Assembly: GCA_041392065.1 (NCBI GenBank)
Contig: JAWKMU010000002.1
Span: forward strand, 1 to 64,000
Source: CAJQLB01 sp041392065
Lineage (GTDB): Bacteria > Bacteroidota > Bacteroidia > Flavobacteriales > Flavobacteriaceae
Direction: 5' to 3'
DNA length: 64,000 nucleotides
In this document: in pieces, positions 54,181 to 63,092 of the stretch
Position numbering within the stretch: the first letter of the stretch is position 1
Layout of the letters: each line of letters starts with the position of its first letter
Position numbers and translations under genes: made by a program
Notes under the pieces: model-generated
Databases searched by the model: none
What the model was told of the DNA's origin: nothing
Seen by the model: the letters and a program-made list of their open reading frames with translations, nothing else

Positions 54181-55176
54181 TTAAAGTTTTATACTTTTAA
54201 ATAACTCTTCAGTAACCTGGTCTGAAGTAATTCCTTCAGCTTCAGCTCTAAAGTTTACAATAACTCTGTGTCTTAATACAGGGAAAGCTACTTTTTTTAA
54301 ATCGTCTGGTGTAACAGCGAGTCTACCTTCCATTAATGCTCTAGCTTTTGCTGTAACTATTATGGCTTGTCCAGCTCTTGGCCCAGCTCCCCAACTTACC
54401 CATTCTTTTACATAAGAATTGTCTGATGTTTCTGGTCTAGTGGCTCTTACAATTTTGCTCACATAAGCAATTAAATCGTCGCTAATTGGTACTTCTCTAA
54501 CTAGCTCTTGAAGCCTTATGATTTCTTCTGCTGAAATGATTTTTGATGGTTTTTTAGATTTAGTTCCAGTGGTAGCTTTTAAAATGGTCGTTTCTTCTGA
54601 TGCTGTTGGATAACCAATTTTTATATAAAATAAAAAACGATCTTGCTGTGCTTCAGGTAATGGAAACGTTCCAGATTGCTCAATTGGGTTTTGTGTGGCT
54701 AAAATGAAAAAAGGTCTATCTAAATGATACGTATTTCCTGAATAGGTCACTTCAAATTCTTGCATAGCTTCCAGTAAAGCTGCTTGTGTTTTTGGAGGTG
54801 TTCTGTTGATTTCATCTGCTAAAATGATATTGGCAAAAATAGGACCTTTACTAAATTTGAAAAACTTCTTCCCAGTGGAATGGTCTTCCTCTAAAATCTC
54901 TGTACCTATAATATCTGAAGGCATTAAATCTGGAGTAAACTGAATACGCTTAAATTTTAAATCGACCGTTTCAGCTAAAGTTCTGATCATTAAAGTTTTT
55001 GCTAAACCAGGAACACCTTCTAATAAGGCATGACCTCCAGCTAGAAAAGTAATGATAAGTTGTTCAACGGTTTCTTCCTGTCCAATAATGACCTTGCCAA
55101 TTTCTTTTTTTAAATCGGAAAGTTTTGTGGTTAAACCGTTTACTTCTTGTTCAATTGTTGCTAAGTTTTTATCCAT
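54181..55176 (-). CDS. MoxR-family AAA+ ATPase
   Basis: A 331-residue AAA+ protein. Walker A is EGVPGLAKT (about 54-62), Walker B LADEINRTPP (about 118-127), sensor 1 ATQNPIEQSGT (about 160-170) and the C-terminal lid with GAGPRAGQAII. It acts as a chaperone-like ATPase on the DUF58/Bat partners coded downstream. Length and order of motifs are standard. The next gene upstream, DUF4159, ends nine bases before it. Confidence 0.96.
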   Translation of the reverse strand: MDKNLATIEQEVNGLTTKLSDLKKEIGKVIIGQEETVEQLIITFLAGGHALLEGVPGLAKTLMIRTLAETVDLKFKRIQFTPDLMPSDIIGTEILEEDHSTGKKFFKFSKGPIFANIILADEINRTPPKTQAALLEAMQEFEVTYSGNTYHLDRPFFILATQNPIEQSGTFPLPEAQQDRFLFYIKIGYPTASEETTILKATTGTKSKKPSKIISAEEIIRLQELVREVPISDDLIAYVSKIVRATRPETSDNSYVKEWVSWGAGPRAGQAIIVTAKARALMEGRLAVTPDDLKKVAFPVLRHRVIVNFRAEAEGITSDQVTEELFKSIKL

Positions 55177-55185
55177 AATTTTGTG

Positions 55186-55803
55186 TTATGATGTGAGTGC
55201 GTACATCACTATATTTACCGCAAAGCGTGTGTTGTCGTTTTTATACCATCGTTTGTTTCTAAAGTCGTAATCCCATTCGCAACCATAGTCTTTATTGCTA
55301 AATAATACACCAATTCTACCATTGACTTCAATAGCTTTTAAGTAATCATGAACCAAATCGTCTCCCCAACCATTTAGCTCTTGCGAAGTTGTTGGAGGTC
55401 CATCTTCAAATTTGAAAAATACATTGTATAGTTCATGATTGTTAGGTATTTTTTTTAGCTCATTTGGAAAAATATCTTCCATTTGTTTCTCAAATGATTT
55501 TGAGAATAAGCCATCAATATCATGGTTACAATCATCCACAAATACAAAGCCTCCATTTAAAACATATTTTTTAAAATTATCTCGTTCCTTTTTTGTGAAT
55601 TGTACCAATTTATGACCAGATAAATAGCAAAAAGGACAATTAAAAATATCATCACTACTCAGCGGAATAATATTCTCTTTTGTGTCGACCTTTAATGTTG
55701 TGTATTCAACCAATGAATTGAGCAGGTTGGAAGGCATGCGTTGGTCAACATCCCAATCGCCTGATTCGTATTGAAGTCTTGTAAAAAAAAATGCGTTATT
55801 CAA
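55186..55803 (-). CDS. DUF4159 domain protein
   Basis: A 205-residue protein of the DUF4159 type (amidotransferase-like fold): FFFTRLQYESGDWDVDQRMP at the start, GGFVFVDDCNHDIDGLFSKSFEKQ in the middle. No signal peptide is evident, which is unusual because many longer relatives are exported. TTG at 55803 is the only start that keeps the conserved N-terminus; an in-frame stop lies five codons upstream. It is the first gene of the MoxR operon. Confidence 0.85.
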   Translation of the reverse strand: MNNAFFFTRLQYESGDWDVDQRMPSNLLNSLVEYTTLKVDTKENIIPLSSDDIFNCPFCYLSGHKLVQFTKKERDNFKKYVLNGGFVFVDDCNHDIDGLFSKSFEKQMEDIFPNELKKIPNNHELYNVFFKFEDGPPTTSQELNGWGDDLVHDYLKAIEVNGRIGVLFSNKDYGCEWDYDFRNKRWYKNDNTRFAVNIVMYALTS

Positions 55804-55930
55804 TGACTGATGGGTTTAGAGCTTATGATAATTTAGTAGTCCAATTTATTGATTATTATTAATTCTGAACGACTTGTTTAGATTCTATTAACAGTTTTAT
55901 ACATTGTTTTTGTTAAAATGAGGAATAAAA

Positions 55931-55963
55931 AAAAGGCTTAAAATAAAATTTTAAGCCTTTTTT
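55931..55963 (-). terminator. Terminator of the T9SS hydrolase gene
   Basis: A 13-bp perfect stem AAAAGGCTTAAAA / TTTTAAGCCTTTT with a five-base loop and T-runs on both strands, so it can work in both directions. It starts 12 bases after the hydrolase stop. Confidence 0.92.
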
Positions 55964-55974
55964 AAAACAGAAAT

Positions 55975-58900
55975 TTATTTAATGATTATCTTATGACTTT
56001 CAATGTTGTTACCAGAATATATGTAAAGTATATAGCTTCCGGTAATCAACCTTGATACATTTATTATGGCTTTATTATTTTCAATAGATACATGTTGTAA
56101 TTTATTACCCAATAAATCATAGAGTTCTCCAAAAATCTTTAAGTTTTTTTCAGGTTTGTCTTTTTCATTAACTAGGCCTATATTAATGATCTTATTAGAA
56201 GGATTTGGATAGACTTTAAAGTAGTTATAAGGTAATCCTGTTTCAGATGTGTCATCATTTGCAATTGGTATACCTCCACCTCCATTAGAGTCATGAGTAA
56301 CCCATATTTTTTTAACACCTCCTACTCCACAATTGTTCTCTCCGCGAACTTGCACCCAACCATTATTGCCTCCATAACCTGTCATTGCAGTAATATAATT
56401 GCTTGTTGTAGGCAGCATATTCCAATTTGTGTTAAAATAATTTATTGGGTTTGACACATCAAAAGGGTAGGGTAAAATCCAATCATATGAACTAGAACCA
56501 CCTGTTATTTTTGTATTGTAGTTTACTAATGCTCCAGTTTGTACAGTTGATGGACCTGTTAATGAAGTTGGAGTAGCAGGTTTTCCTACCCAAATATTCT
56601 TTGTAATTGTAATACCATTTCCAAAAGTTGCTTTTATCCATCCTGAATTTCTATGATCCATATTAGTGGTCACAGTTAATGAATTTGCTGTATTTGAAAC
56701 AATACTCAAGTTTGGAGAAACTTCCCAAGTATTAACATTCCCTGGTATTTTGCATTGATCAAATGTATAAGTTTTATATTGATTTGAGCAAACACTAAAA
56801 ACACCATTTAAGTAATCTGGTTTAACTGGAAAATAAGGGTCTTGAGGATTTCCAGCTAATTCTTCTAATAACCACTGAACACTTTGTTCAGTGAATGATG
56901 TATGTTGTTCATTAATGGAAGGTCCAAAATAGCTATCAAATGGTATTTCATCTGTACAAACTAGGTTTCTATCAAAAGTTTCATTCCAATCGAAATTCGG
57001 AGATTTAAAACCTAAAGCACTTGCTGTCGGAATAAAAGAACTTACATGTTCAAGATTATCTACATTCCAGTCATTTACGCCAATAGACCAATTTGTGATA
57101 TCACCTAATATTGGTTCAAAAGGAGCTTCTCCTAATATTGCGTGAGCTAAATCCCTTTGAGAAGGATACCAGCCTCCAGGGATATTATCCATATTTCCTC
57201 TAGAATTTATGTTTTCTGCATATCGATGATAATAATCCCAACCTAAAAAAACTTTTTTCTTAAAGTAAGATGATTTATGTGATTCATTTGGTGCTGCCAT
57301 AAAATATGACTCAAGTGTAACAATATGTCCAATTATATTTGCATCACCTTCAATTTTTAGAGTTTTCGCTCCATTATTTGCAAATTGGTCGGTTATTGCT
57401 GTACCACTTAATCCAGTACCAAGATTTTGAAAAGGATTTTGATAGTCTTTAGATCCGTTTAAAGAACCATTTACTATAGATATAGTACGAGTGTTTTGTG
57501 GATAGCCCTTACTGTTATTTAATCCATTAGTATACATATTATTATAAAACTGTGTAAAAAAAGGATGTCCTCTAGTCTCAGAATATCCTTGAGATATTGT
57601 TTTTCCATCAAAATAATCTGTTTTAAGGTAGTCACTGAGAATCTGTAAACCATAAAAATTTATAACCTTTCTTCCGTTATATTGTTCAATCAATTGTTGT
57701 TTAGCAGCTGTAGAGCCTAACCAGTTTTCAACAAAATCTTCTGCACCTACACTGTCTGTATTATCATGAAGTATATGAATTAATGACTGCACTCCTATAG
57801 GTATATTAGCACCTAAATGTGGGCTATCTATACTTACCCAAAGTCTTGTATTATGAGGTATATTGTTTTTTTCCATATAACTTAATGCATAGCGTGATAT
57901 TTGTCCACCCATACTTGGACCAACAATGACAAGTTGCTGATTGCTACCATTATTTAACACGGTATTGTTTAGATGTTGGTATAGTGTTACATGGTTCATT
58001 GCGTTTCTTTCTATATAATCTGCACCTCCATCAATGGTTTTTGTACCTCTAGTATAAGTAGGATGGTTTACTATAACAACATCATAACCTAATTCTCTCA
58101 GAAGAGGAATAATTTCTCTCTTGTTATTATTCTCATAATATATCATCATTTCTTCAATGGAATTATGGTCTTCAGAAGGTAAAGGAGAGTCACTATCTTG
58201 TATTTTTCTAGAATCCAAGGGATCAAAACCATCAATTATTACAATAGGTTTTACCAAAGTACGCTGTGTATTTCCATTGTTGGTGTGGTAAAAAACACGG
58301 TATTCCAGTTCTCCATATACTGGTTCAGTTTCTTCATATCCTTGAAACGGAATAGTTGAGACCAATGTAAAATCATCAACTAAAGGGTCAGGGTCTCTAT
58401 TTGAGCTTGTTAGTTTAATATGTAAATTACCTTTTGTCGTTATAATTTTACCATCGGTAAGGGTTGCTTTAAAAACCAATGTTTTAAATCCGCTCTCAGT
58501 GTAATTAACAATTATATTTTTTGTAACAATTTTATGATTCTGCACTATTAGTCTATTTTGCCCATCACCAAAATCAACTTCTAGCTTTGCTAAGTCATTA
58601 TTATCTGTATTTTGAAAAATAAAGCTATCTTTAAACCTATAGGTAATTGTGTTACCCATGGCATAGTCTTTTAAGGGTGCTGCAATAAAGACATGGTTTA
58701 GTAAAAAGGGGTCTTTACCATTGATAGTTTCCAGTACATTGTTGGAATTTAATTTTAGTGCTCCCTCATTTTCATTTTCTTCTACATAATTTAGGGTATT
58801 AATAAGTGTATTGATTATCCCAACATCTACTATATTGTAAGCATTGTCATAATGTGTACGCATTAGTTTATAATCGATAAATTTGGACTTGTTGGAAGCT

Positions 58901-59139
58901 TTATAAATTTCGTTAAGAGCTTGTTCAAAATGGTGCAGGTTAGAAATTTGATTTTGTTTATTAAACTCTATCAAATTTGCAATTGGCATTACCCTTTCAT
59001 ATAAAATACCAGAGGTAAGAGTTTGCTTGTTTACATTTTTTAATAAACTGTCTATGGGTTGGTTTATTTCTTGGGATTCTTGAGCATAATTATTTGTTAA
59101 AAACAAGGTCATTAAAGCAGTTAGTACTAATTTTTTCAT
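55975..59139 (-). CDS. T9SS-secreted alpha/beta-hydrolase (lipase/esterase-like), 1054 aa
   Basis: A large secreted protein. Signal peptide (1-19); an N-terminal helical and PKD-like part (about 180-255, VDFGDGQNRLIV); an alpha/beta-hydrolase domain at about 300-620 with the nucleophile elbow GPSMGG (Ser409) and the IIDGFDP start strand; a further PKD-like region (about 800-960, Gly/Asn-rich); and a T9SS C-terminal domain (FKVYPNPSNKIINI, ELYDLLGNKLQ, GSYILYIYSGN). The substrate is unknown; acidic and His members of the triad cannot be fixed by eye. It stands alone with its own terminator. Confidence 0.85.
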   Translation of the reverse strand: MKKLVLTALMTLFLTNNYAQESQEINQPIDSLLKNVNKQTLTSGILYERVMPIANLIEFNKQNQISNLHHFEQALNEIYKASNKSKFIDYKLMRTHYDNAYNIVDVGIINTLINTLNYVEENENEGALKLNSNNVLETINGKDPFLLNHVFIAAPLKDYAMGNTITYRFKDSFIFQNTDNNDLAKLEVDFGDGQNRLIVQNHKIVTKNIIVNYTESGFKTLVFKATLTDGKIITTKGNLHIKLTSSNRDPDPLVDDFTLVSTIPFQGYEETEPVYGELEYRVFYHTNNGNTQRTLVKPIVIIDGFDPLDSRKIQDSDSPLPSEDHNSIEEMMIYYENNNKREIIPLLRELGYDVVIVNHPTYTRGTKTIDGGADYIERNAMNHVTLYQHLNNTVLNNGSNQQLVIVGPSMGGQISRYALSYMEKNNIPHNTRLWVSIDSPHLGANIPIGVQSLIHILHDNTDSVGAEDFVENWLGSTAAKQQLIEQYNGRKVINFYGLQILSDYLKTDYFDGKTISQGYSETRGHPFFTQFYNNMYTNGLNNSKGYPQNTRTISIVNGSLNGSKDYQNPFQNLGTGLSGTAITDQFANNGAKTLKIEGDANIIGHIVTLESYFMAAPNESHKSSYFKKKVFLGWDYYHRYAENINSRGNMDNIPGGWYPSQRDLAHAILGEAPFEPILGDITNWSIGVNDWNVDNLEHVSSFIPTASALGFKSPNFDWNETFDRNLVCTDEIPFDSYFGPSINEQHTSFTEQSVQWLLEELAGNPQDPYFPVKPDYLNGVFSVCSNQYKTYTFDQCKIPGNVNTWEVSPNLSIVSNTANSLTVTTNMDHRNSGWIKATFGNGITITKNIWVGKPATPTSLTGPSTVQTGALVNYNTKITGGSSSYDWILPYPFDVSNPINYFNTNWNMLPTTSNYITAMTGYGGNNGWVQVRGENNCGVGGVKKIWVTHDSNGGGGIPIANDDTSETGLPYNYFKVYPNPSNKIINIGLVNEKDKPEKNLKIFGELYDLLGNKLQHVSIENNKAIINVSRLITGSYILYIYSGNNIESHKIIIK

Positions 59140-59196
59140 AATTTTAATTGATTAATAGATGAAACAATGATTTTATAGTGTTTTGTTTATTTTATT

Positions 59197-59218
59197 GGGT
59201 GTCATTGCCGTGACACCC
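59197..59218 (-). terminator. Hairpin after the small lipoprotein gene
   Basis: Perfect 8-bp stem GGGTGTCA / TGACACCC, six-base loop. On the minus strand it directly follows the stop codon of the 59223-59843 gene. The T-run is on the plus strand, so termination of the minus-strand gene is less certain. Confidence 0.65.
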
Positions 59219-59222
59219 TTTT

Positions 59223-59843
59223 TTAATTGAAGGAGGTATAGGGTAGCGTTCCCCAATTTATGTCAAACCTTCCTTCGGTTATTTCAATAATCTCTGATGC
59301 GTCATTACTATTTACTGCTTTGCAGTAAAATGTACCTGACACGATTTGGTTGTCAAAATCATAACGTGTAATCGACAATGAACCCTCTCCCTCAATGGAA
59401 CAGAACCACTTAAATTGTTGTAATGATTCATCCCACCATCTACACCTAATGTTTAATGTTGGGTAGGCATCAACATTACCTTCGCAGTTGCTTTCGTTTA
59501 GGGTAAAGATGCCTTCGCCGTTTTCATGCAGGTTTATAATATGGATATCCAAAAGACCTCCATTACCACTTTTATAGTCATGAATTTTAATTTCATTATA
59601 AGTTACTTGAGGTGGGATACCACCAGCAACAAAAGACATTCCAGAATCAGGGCCCATTATGGTTCCTGTGCCATCTCTTGGTATTAATAAGTTGCCGTTT
59701 ACATAAGCACCAAATGTATTTTCGCCTGTTTGTGTTATTGGCGGAAGTGTTGGTTGAGAACCATTATCGTCGTCATTACTACAGTTTGCTAAGAGTAGTG
59801 AGCAGATGGATATTATTAAAAGTTTTGTTTTCATGTTATTCAT
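59223..59843 (-). CDS. Small lipoprotein, DUF6252-like
   Basis: A 206-residue lipoprotein (lipobox LLANC, about Cys21) with an Asp/Asn-rich spacer and a beta-rich domain (GENTFGAYVNGNLLIPRDG, GGLLDIHIINLHENGEGIFTL, GEGSLSITRYDFDNQIVSGTF, ITEGRFDINW). The pattern is that of the DUF6252-type lipoproteins of Flavobacteria. A second ATG lies three codons in. The promoter region carries the TGTCCTAAA motif described for the neighbouring gene. Confidence 0.7.
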   Translation of the reverse strand: MNNMKTKLLIISICSLLLANCSNDDDNGSQPTLPPITQTGENTFGAYVNGNLLIPRDGTGTIMGPDSGMSFVAGGIPPQVTYNEIKIHDYKSGNGGLLDIHIINLHENGEGIFTLNESNCEGNVDAYPTLNIRCRWWDESLQQFKWFCSIEGEGSLSITRYDFDNQIVSGTFYCKAVNSNDASEIIEITEGRFDINWGTLPYTSFN

Positions 59844-59879
59844 TTTTAGGAATAAATTTATTTTTAATAGTTTTTACTA

Positions 59880-59914
59880 TGTCCTAAATTTTTTATTTTG
59901 TATAAATTAGGATA
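59880..59914 (-). promoter_or_regulatory. TGTCCTAA inverted repeat before the lipoprotein gene
   Basis: TGTCCTAA (59880-59887) and TTAGGATA (59907-59914) form an inverted repeat with one mismatch, 37-71 bases before the ATG at 59843. The same motif appears before the gene ending at 60292. Confidence 0.45.
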
Positions 59915-59923
59915 TATTTTTTG

Positions 59924-60292
59924 TTACAATGAAGAAGGTTTTCTTTTAGGTCCTATATCCAAATCCGACACACTTTCTAATACAATTGCAAAAGAAATAG
60001 TTATTATAGTTATAGGTAAGCCAATGGTTTTTAAATAAGAGAATTTTCTTTTCTTAATTGATTTTACGTTTAAAAAAGTAACTGAAGTATTTTTTCTTTT
60101 TTTGGTTAATGTAAGTGTATCATTACTTATACTAATAAGTTTTCCTTTTAAAGTTATTTCATTAGTCGTAACAACTTTATAATTTTGGTTGAGCTCCAAG
60201 TCATGTTTTTCATTATTTACGGTTTTGTAGCTATAGCAACTGTGAAACATTAAGTATGAGGATAGTAAAATTATACGCACTAGCTTTTTCAT
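59924..60292 (-). CDS. Small lipoprotein, 122 aa
   Basis: Not recognised. It has a signal peptide and lipobox (MFHSC, about Cys19), an SH3/OB-like short beta domain (KVVTTNEITLKGKLISISND, TLTLTKKRKNTSVTFLNVKS), a membrane-helix-like stretch (about 91-108, TIGLPITIITISFAIVLES) and a basic tail (KRKPSSL). Resembles proteins of the kind that carry a short beta domain and one helix in Bacteroidota, function unknown. It lies between the AraC gene and the DUF6252-like gene, all in one direction. Confidence 0.65.
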   Translation of the reverse strand: MKKLVRIILLSSYLMFHSCYSYKTVNNEKHDLELNQNYKVVTTNEITLKGKLISISNDTLTLTKKRKNTSVTFLNVKSIKKRKFSYLKTIGLPITIITISFAIVLESVSDLDIGPKRKPSSL

Positions 60293-60341
60293 AATTTAAG
60301 AATTAGAATTTTTTAAAGCTAAGAATTGTTAATTTGAAGAT

Positions 60342-60377
60342 TGTCCTAAAATGTTCTAAAATGAGTAAATAGGACAA
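60342..60377 (-). promoter_or_regulatory. TGTCCTAAAA tandem repeat and inverse copy
   Basis: TGTCCTAAAA and TGTTCTAAAA are adjacent 10-bp direct repeats (60342-60361), and TAGGACAA (60370-60377) is an inverse copy. They lie 50-85 bases before the ATG of the lipoprotein at 60292 and next to the AraC gene end. Confidence 0.5.
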
Positions 60378-60385
60378 ATTTCTAC

Positions 60386-61501
60386 TTATTCATTTTCTTT
60401 TCTGTAAGAAGTAGGTGATTTTCCTGTAAACTTTTTAAATGCTTTATAAAATGTTGATTTTGAATTAAATCCAGCCTCTAAACCTATGGCAATAACTGTA
60501 TAATTGGAATACTCAGAATTTACTAATATTTTTTTCACAAAGTTTACCCTAAAACAGTTAATATAATCAGAAAAGTTATAATTGGTCTGAGTATTAATTA
60601 GATTTGAAATATGGTTTTTACTTTTGCCTATTTTAAGAGCAAAATCATTTAGGCTTAAATTTGGATCTAAGAAAATTTTGCTTTTAATAATATAATTATT
60701 TAAAAATTCTATTTCTTCAATATTCTCTTTGTAAATTTGTTTTGTTGGTTTACTATTTTTAATTGAATTCGAAAGCTTTTTTTTCAATGCAATCCTGTTT
60801 TCCATTAAATTAAATCTGAATAAACCTTGATATCCTATCCAATAAATTAAAAGCGAACTAAATAGCCTTAGAGGCAAATAGGTTATATTTTGATATTTAT
60901 TATTTGTGTAATAATTTATAGCAATTGCAAATATCCAGAAAGATATGATAAAAACTCCTAAATATATAAATGCTCGAAGCCATTTTAAATCACTAAAATA
61001 AATTGCTTTTTGATAAGATTTGAAATCAAAAAATAGAATTTTGATTGATAATATAAATATAAAAACAGAAAATAGTGCATTTATTGTTTCTTCAACTTTT
61101 GTATAATCATTGATGATATTATTGTTATAAGATGAATAACCAATACTAATTAAAATAATTCTCAGAAATATTTGTAGGGTAAAAAAAGCAAGTGTTATTT
61201 TTAGTAGTCTTTTAGATATATTTTGTTCTAAGTAGCTGTTAAGAAAAAGAAAAAAACTCGGTACTACTAGCATATACCATGGTATTTCGAGATTACTTAG
61301 AATATATCCTTGGAACGCAAATTTGCTACTACTTAACCAGGCTTGTAAATTATTGGCTGATATAAAAAATACCATTGTATTTAAAAAAACAATGGTTTTG
61401 CTTATTTTTTTTTTAGAAATAACAGGGAAAAGTACAAATAGAAAACCTTGAATTGCCCCAGCAATCAGTACTATATTAATTATTATAATAACTGCGTTCA
61501 A
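60386..61501 (-). CDS. AraC-family regulator with membrane N-terminus
   Basis: A 371-residue protein. The N-terminal 240 residues hold about seven hydrophobic helices (for example 3-26, 36-53, 69-87, 97-118 and 137-157), and the C-terminal 100 residues are an AraC-type double HTH (NDFALKIGKSKNHISNLINTQ, YTVIAIGLEAGFNSKSTFYKAFKKFTGKSP). So it is a membrane-bound one-component regulator, a layout common in Bacteroidota. The only start is TTG at 61501; no in-frame ATG is near. It precedes two small lipoprotein genes that carry a shared TGTCCTAAA motif and may be its targets. Confidence 0.9.
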   Translation of the reverse strand: MNAVIIIINIVLIAGAIQGFLFVLFPVISKKKISKTIVFLNTMVFFISANNLQAWLSSSKFAFQGYILSNLEIPWYMLVVPSFFLFLNSYLEQNISKRLLKITLAFFTLQIFLRIILISIGYSSYNNNIINDYTKVEETINALFSVFIFILSIKILFFDFKSYQKAIYFSDLKWLRAFIYLGVFIISFWIFAIAINYYTNNKYQNITYLPLRLFSSLLIYWIGYQGLFRFNLMENRIALKKKLSNSIKNSKPTKQIYKENIEEIEFLNNYIIKSKIFLDPNLSLNDFALKIGKSKNHISNLINTQTNYNFSDYINCFRVNFVKKILVNSEYSNYTVIAIGLEAGFNSKSTFYKAFKKFTGKSPTSYRKENE

Positions 61502-61595
61502 AAAAGTATATAATAAATTATATCAACCATTAATTATTGAAATATAAGAAACAACAAACATTATTTTGTTATCTCCAATTATATTAGTAAATAAT

Positions 61596-61610
61596 AGGAA
61601 TGTTATTCCT
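61596..61610. promoter_or_regulatory. Palindrome AGGAAT-GTT-ATTCCT upstream of the AraC gene
   Basis: Perfect 6-bp inverted repeat with a three-base centre, 95 bases before the AraC start, in a 244-base AT-rich gap. Possible operator or promoter element; not proven. Confidence 0.4.
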
Positions 61611-61692
61611 TAAAAACGCAGATTAATTTATTTACTCATACTAATTTAAAAAATAAAAGTAATTTAGAGAATTTACTATTAAAAAATAATAA

Positions 61693-61728
61693 AAAACTGG
61701 TTGATATAATCTTATATCAACCAGTTTT
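61693..61728 (-). terminator. Terminator of the PmbA/TldD operon
   Basis: A 16-bp perfect stem AAAACTGGTTGATATA / TATATCAACCAGTTTT with a four-base loop, then a T-run on the minus strand. It starts 17 bases after the PmbA stop. Confidence 0.93.
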
Positions 61729-61745
61729 AATTGCATTAAAATAAT

Positions 61746-63062
61746 CTAAACTGCGTCTGATAAACTCGTAAAGGTGAAATCCCTTACTTTCATATAAGGA
61801 ATTAAGTTTCCATCAATACGAACTTGCTGACCAAGTGTTTCCAAGTTATTAAGCATAATGATAGGACTTTCGTTAAATCTGAAGTTCTTAACAGGATGCT
61901 TAATTTGCCCGTTTTCTATATAAAAAGTTCCATCTCTTGTTAATCCAGTAAACAGCAAGGTTTGAGGGTCAACTCCACGTATATACCACAACCTTGTTAC
62001 AAGAATTCCTTTTTTAGTGTCTTTTATTAAGTCTTCTAAAGAAGCGTCACCACCTTCCATAATAAAATTTGATGGGAATGGAACAGGATCAACACCTTTT
62101 TCTTGAGCCCAAAATCGATCATAAGATAGGTTTTTTACAACACCATTTTCAATCCATTGTGTTTTCTTTAGAGGCATACCTTCACCATTCCAAGTTCCAG
62201 TAGGAACATCTGGATGCAGAGGATCAGACCAAATATTGATACGTTCATCAACAATTTTTTGGCCTAATTTGGTGCCACCACCTTCTTTACTCATAAAACT
62301 TCTACCTTCATCAGCAGTACGAGCATTAAAAGCTCCTCCCATATTTCCTAACAATCCTATAGAAGCTGCTGGTTCTAATATAACAGTATATTTACCTGGC
62401 TCTATGGCTTTAGCTTCTCTGGACATTAGAGCTTTATCAATTGCTATCTGCGATGCTTCAGCAGCATCAAATTTGGTAACATCGTTAAAATCTCTTGTTA
62501 CCCAACCAGAACCTGTACCATCGTTACTTCTCATGGTTACAGTAAAATTGATATTGGTCGACTTGTTATAAGCAAATAAGCCTTTAGTATTCATCATGGC
62601 TGAAAAACCAGCCGAATCATCTAAAAAACCTGCTGCTGTAACATCTTTTGCAGCTGCTGGTTCTATACTACTATTAGCAACCATTGCTCTAAACTCTGGT
62701 GTTATGTTAGCAGTTGCATCACTATAAGTTACAGACTCGTCATAAGTTTGCGGACCTAATATTCCCATAAACTCAGGGTTCTCAGGAGAAATTTTAGCTA
62801 ATTCTTCAGATCGTAAAACAGCTTTTTTAAGCGATTCATCATCAAATTCATCAATAGTAGTTGTAGCATATTTTTTTCCATAATTGGACTGAACCACTAA
62901 ATTTTGATTGGATCTGTGGCCAGCTGTTGAAACTGTGTTTCGCGCATAGCGAATATTTCCACTTTCGCTTCCACTTAAATTTACTTCGCAAGCATCAGCA
63001 GTTGAAAAGCTCAAGGCTTTTTCCATAATGCGTCTTGCTTCTTCTTTAGTATATATTGCCAT
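61746..63062 (-). CDS. pmbA: TldD/PmbA-family protein (PmbA/TldE-like)
   Basis: A 438-residue cytosolic protein of the modulator-of-gyrase/TldE family, the non-metal partner in the TldD/TldE protease dimer. Features: an N-terminal RNTVSTAGHRSNQNLVVQS segment, the middle EPAASIGLLGNMGGAFNART (where TldD has its metal site), then DRFWAQEKGVDPVPFPSNFIM, and a C-terminal FRFNESPIIMLNNLETLG. The HExxxH motif is absent here, present in the neighbour. The heterodimer processes peptides such as microcin precursors in other bacteria. It lies 30 bases after the TldD gene. Confidence 0.9.
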   Translation of the reverse strand: MAIYTKEEARRIMEKALSFSTADACEVNLSGSESGNIRYARNTVSTAGHRSNQNLVVQSNYGKKYATTTIDEFDDESLKKAVLRSEELAKISPENPEFMGILGPQTYDESVTYSDATANITPEFRAMVANSSIEPAAAKDVTAAGFLDDSAGFSAMMNTKGLFAYNKSTNINFTVTMRSNDGTGSGWVTRDFNDVTKFDAAEASQIAIDKALMSREAKAIEPGKYTVILEPAASIGLLGNMGGAFNARTADEGRSFMSKEGGGTKLGQKIVDERINIWSDPLHPDVPTGTWNGEGMPLKKTQWIENGVVKNLSYDRFWAQEKGVDPVPFPSNFIMEGGDASLEDLIKDTKKGILVTRLWYIRGVDPQTLLFTGLTRDGTFYIENGQIKHPVKNFRFNESPIIMLNNLETLGQQVRIDGNLIPYMKVRDFTFTSLSDAV

Positions 63063-63092
63063 TGTATTTTTTATTTATTGTAAAACGAATAA

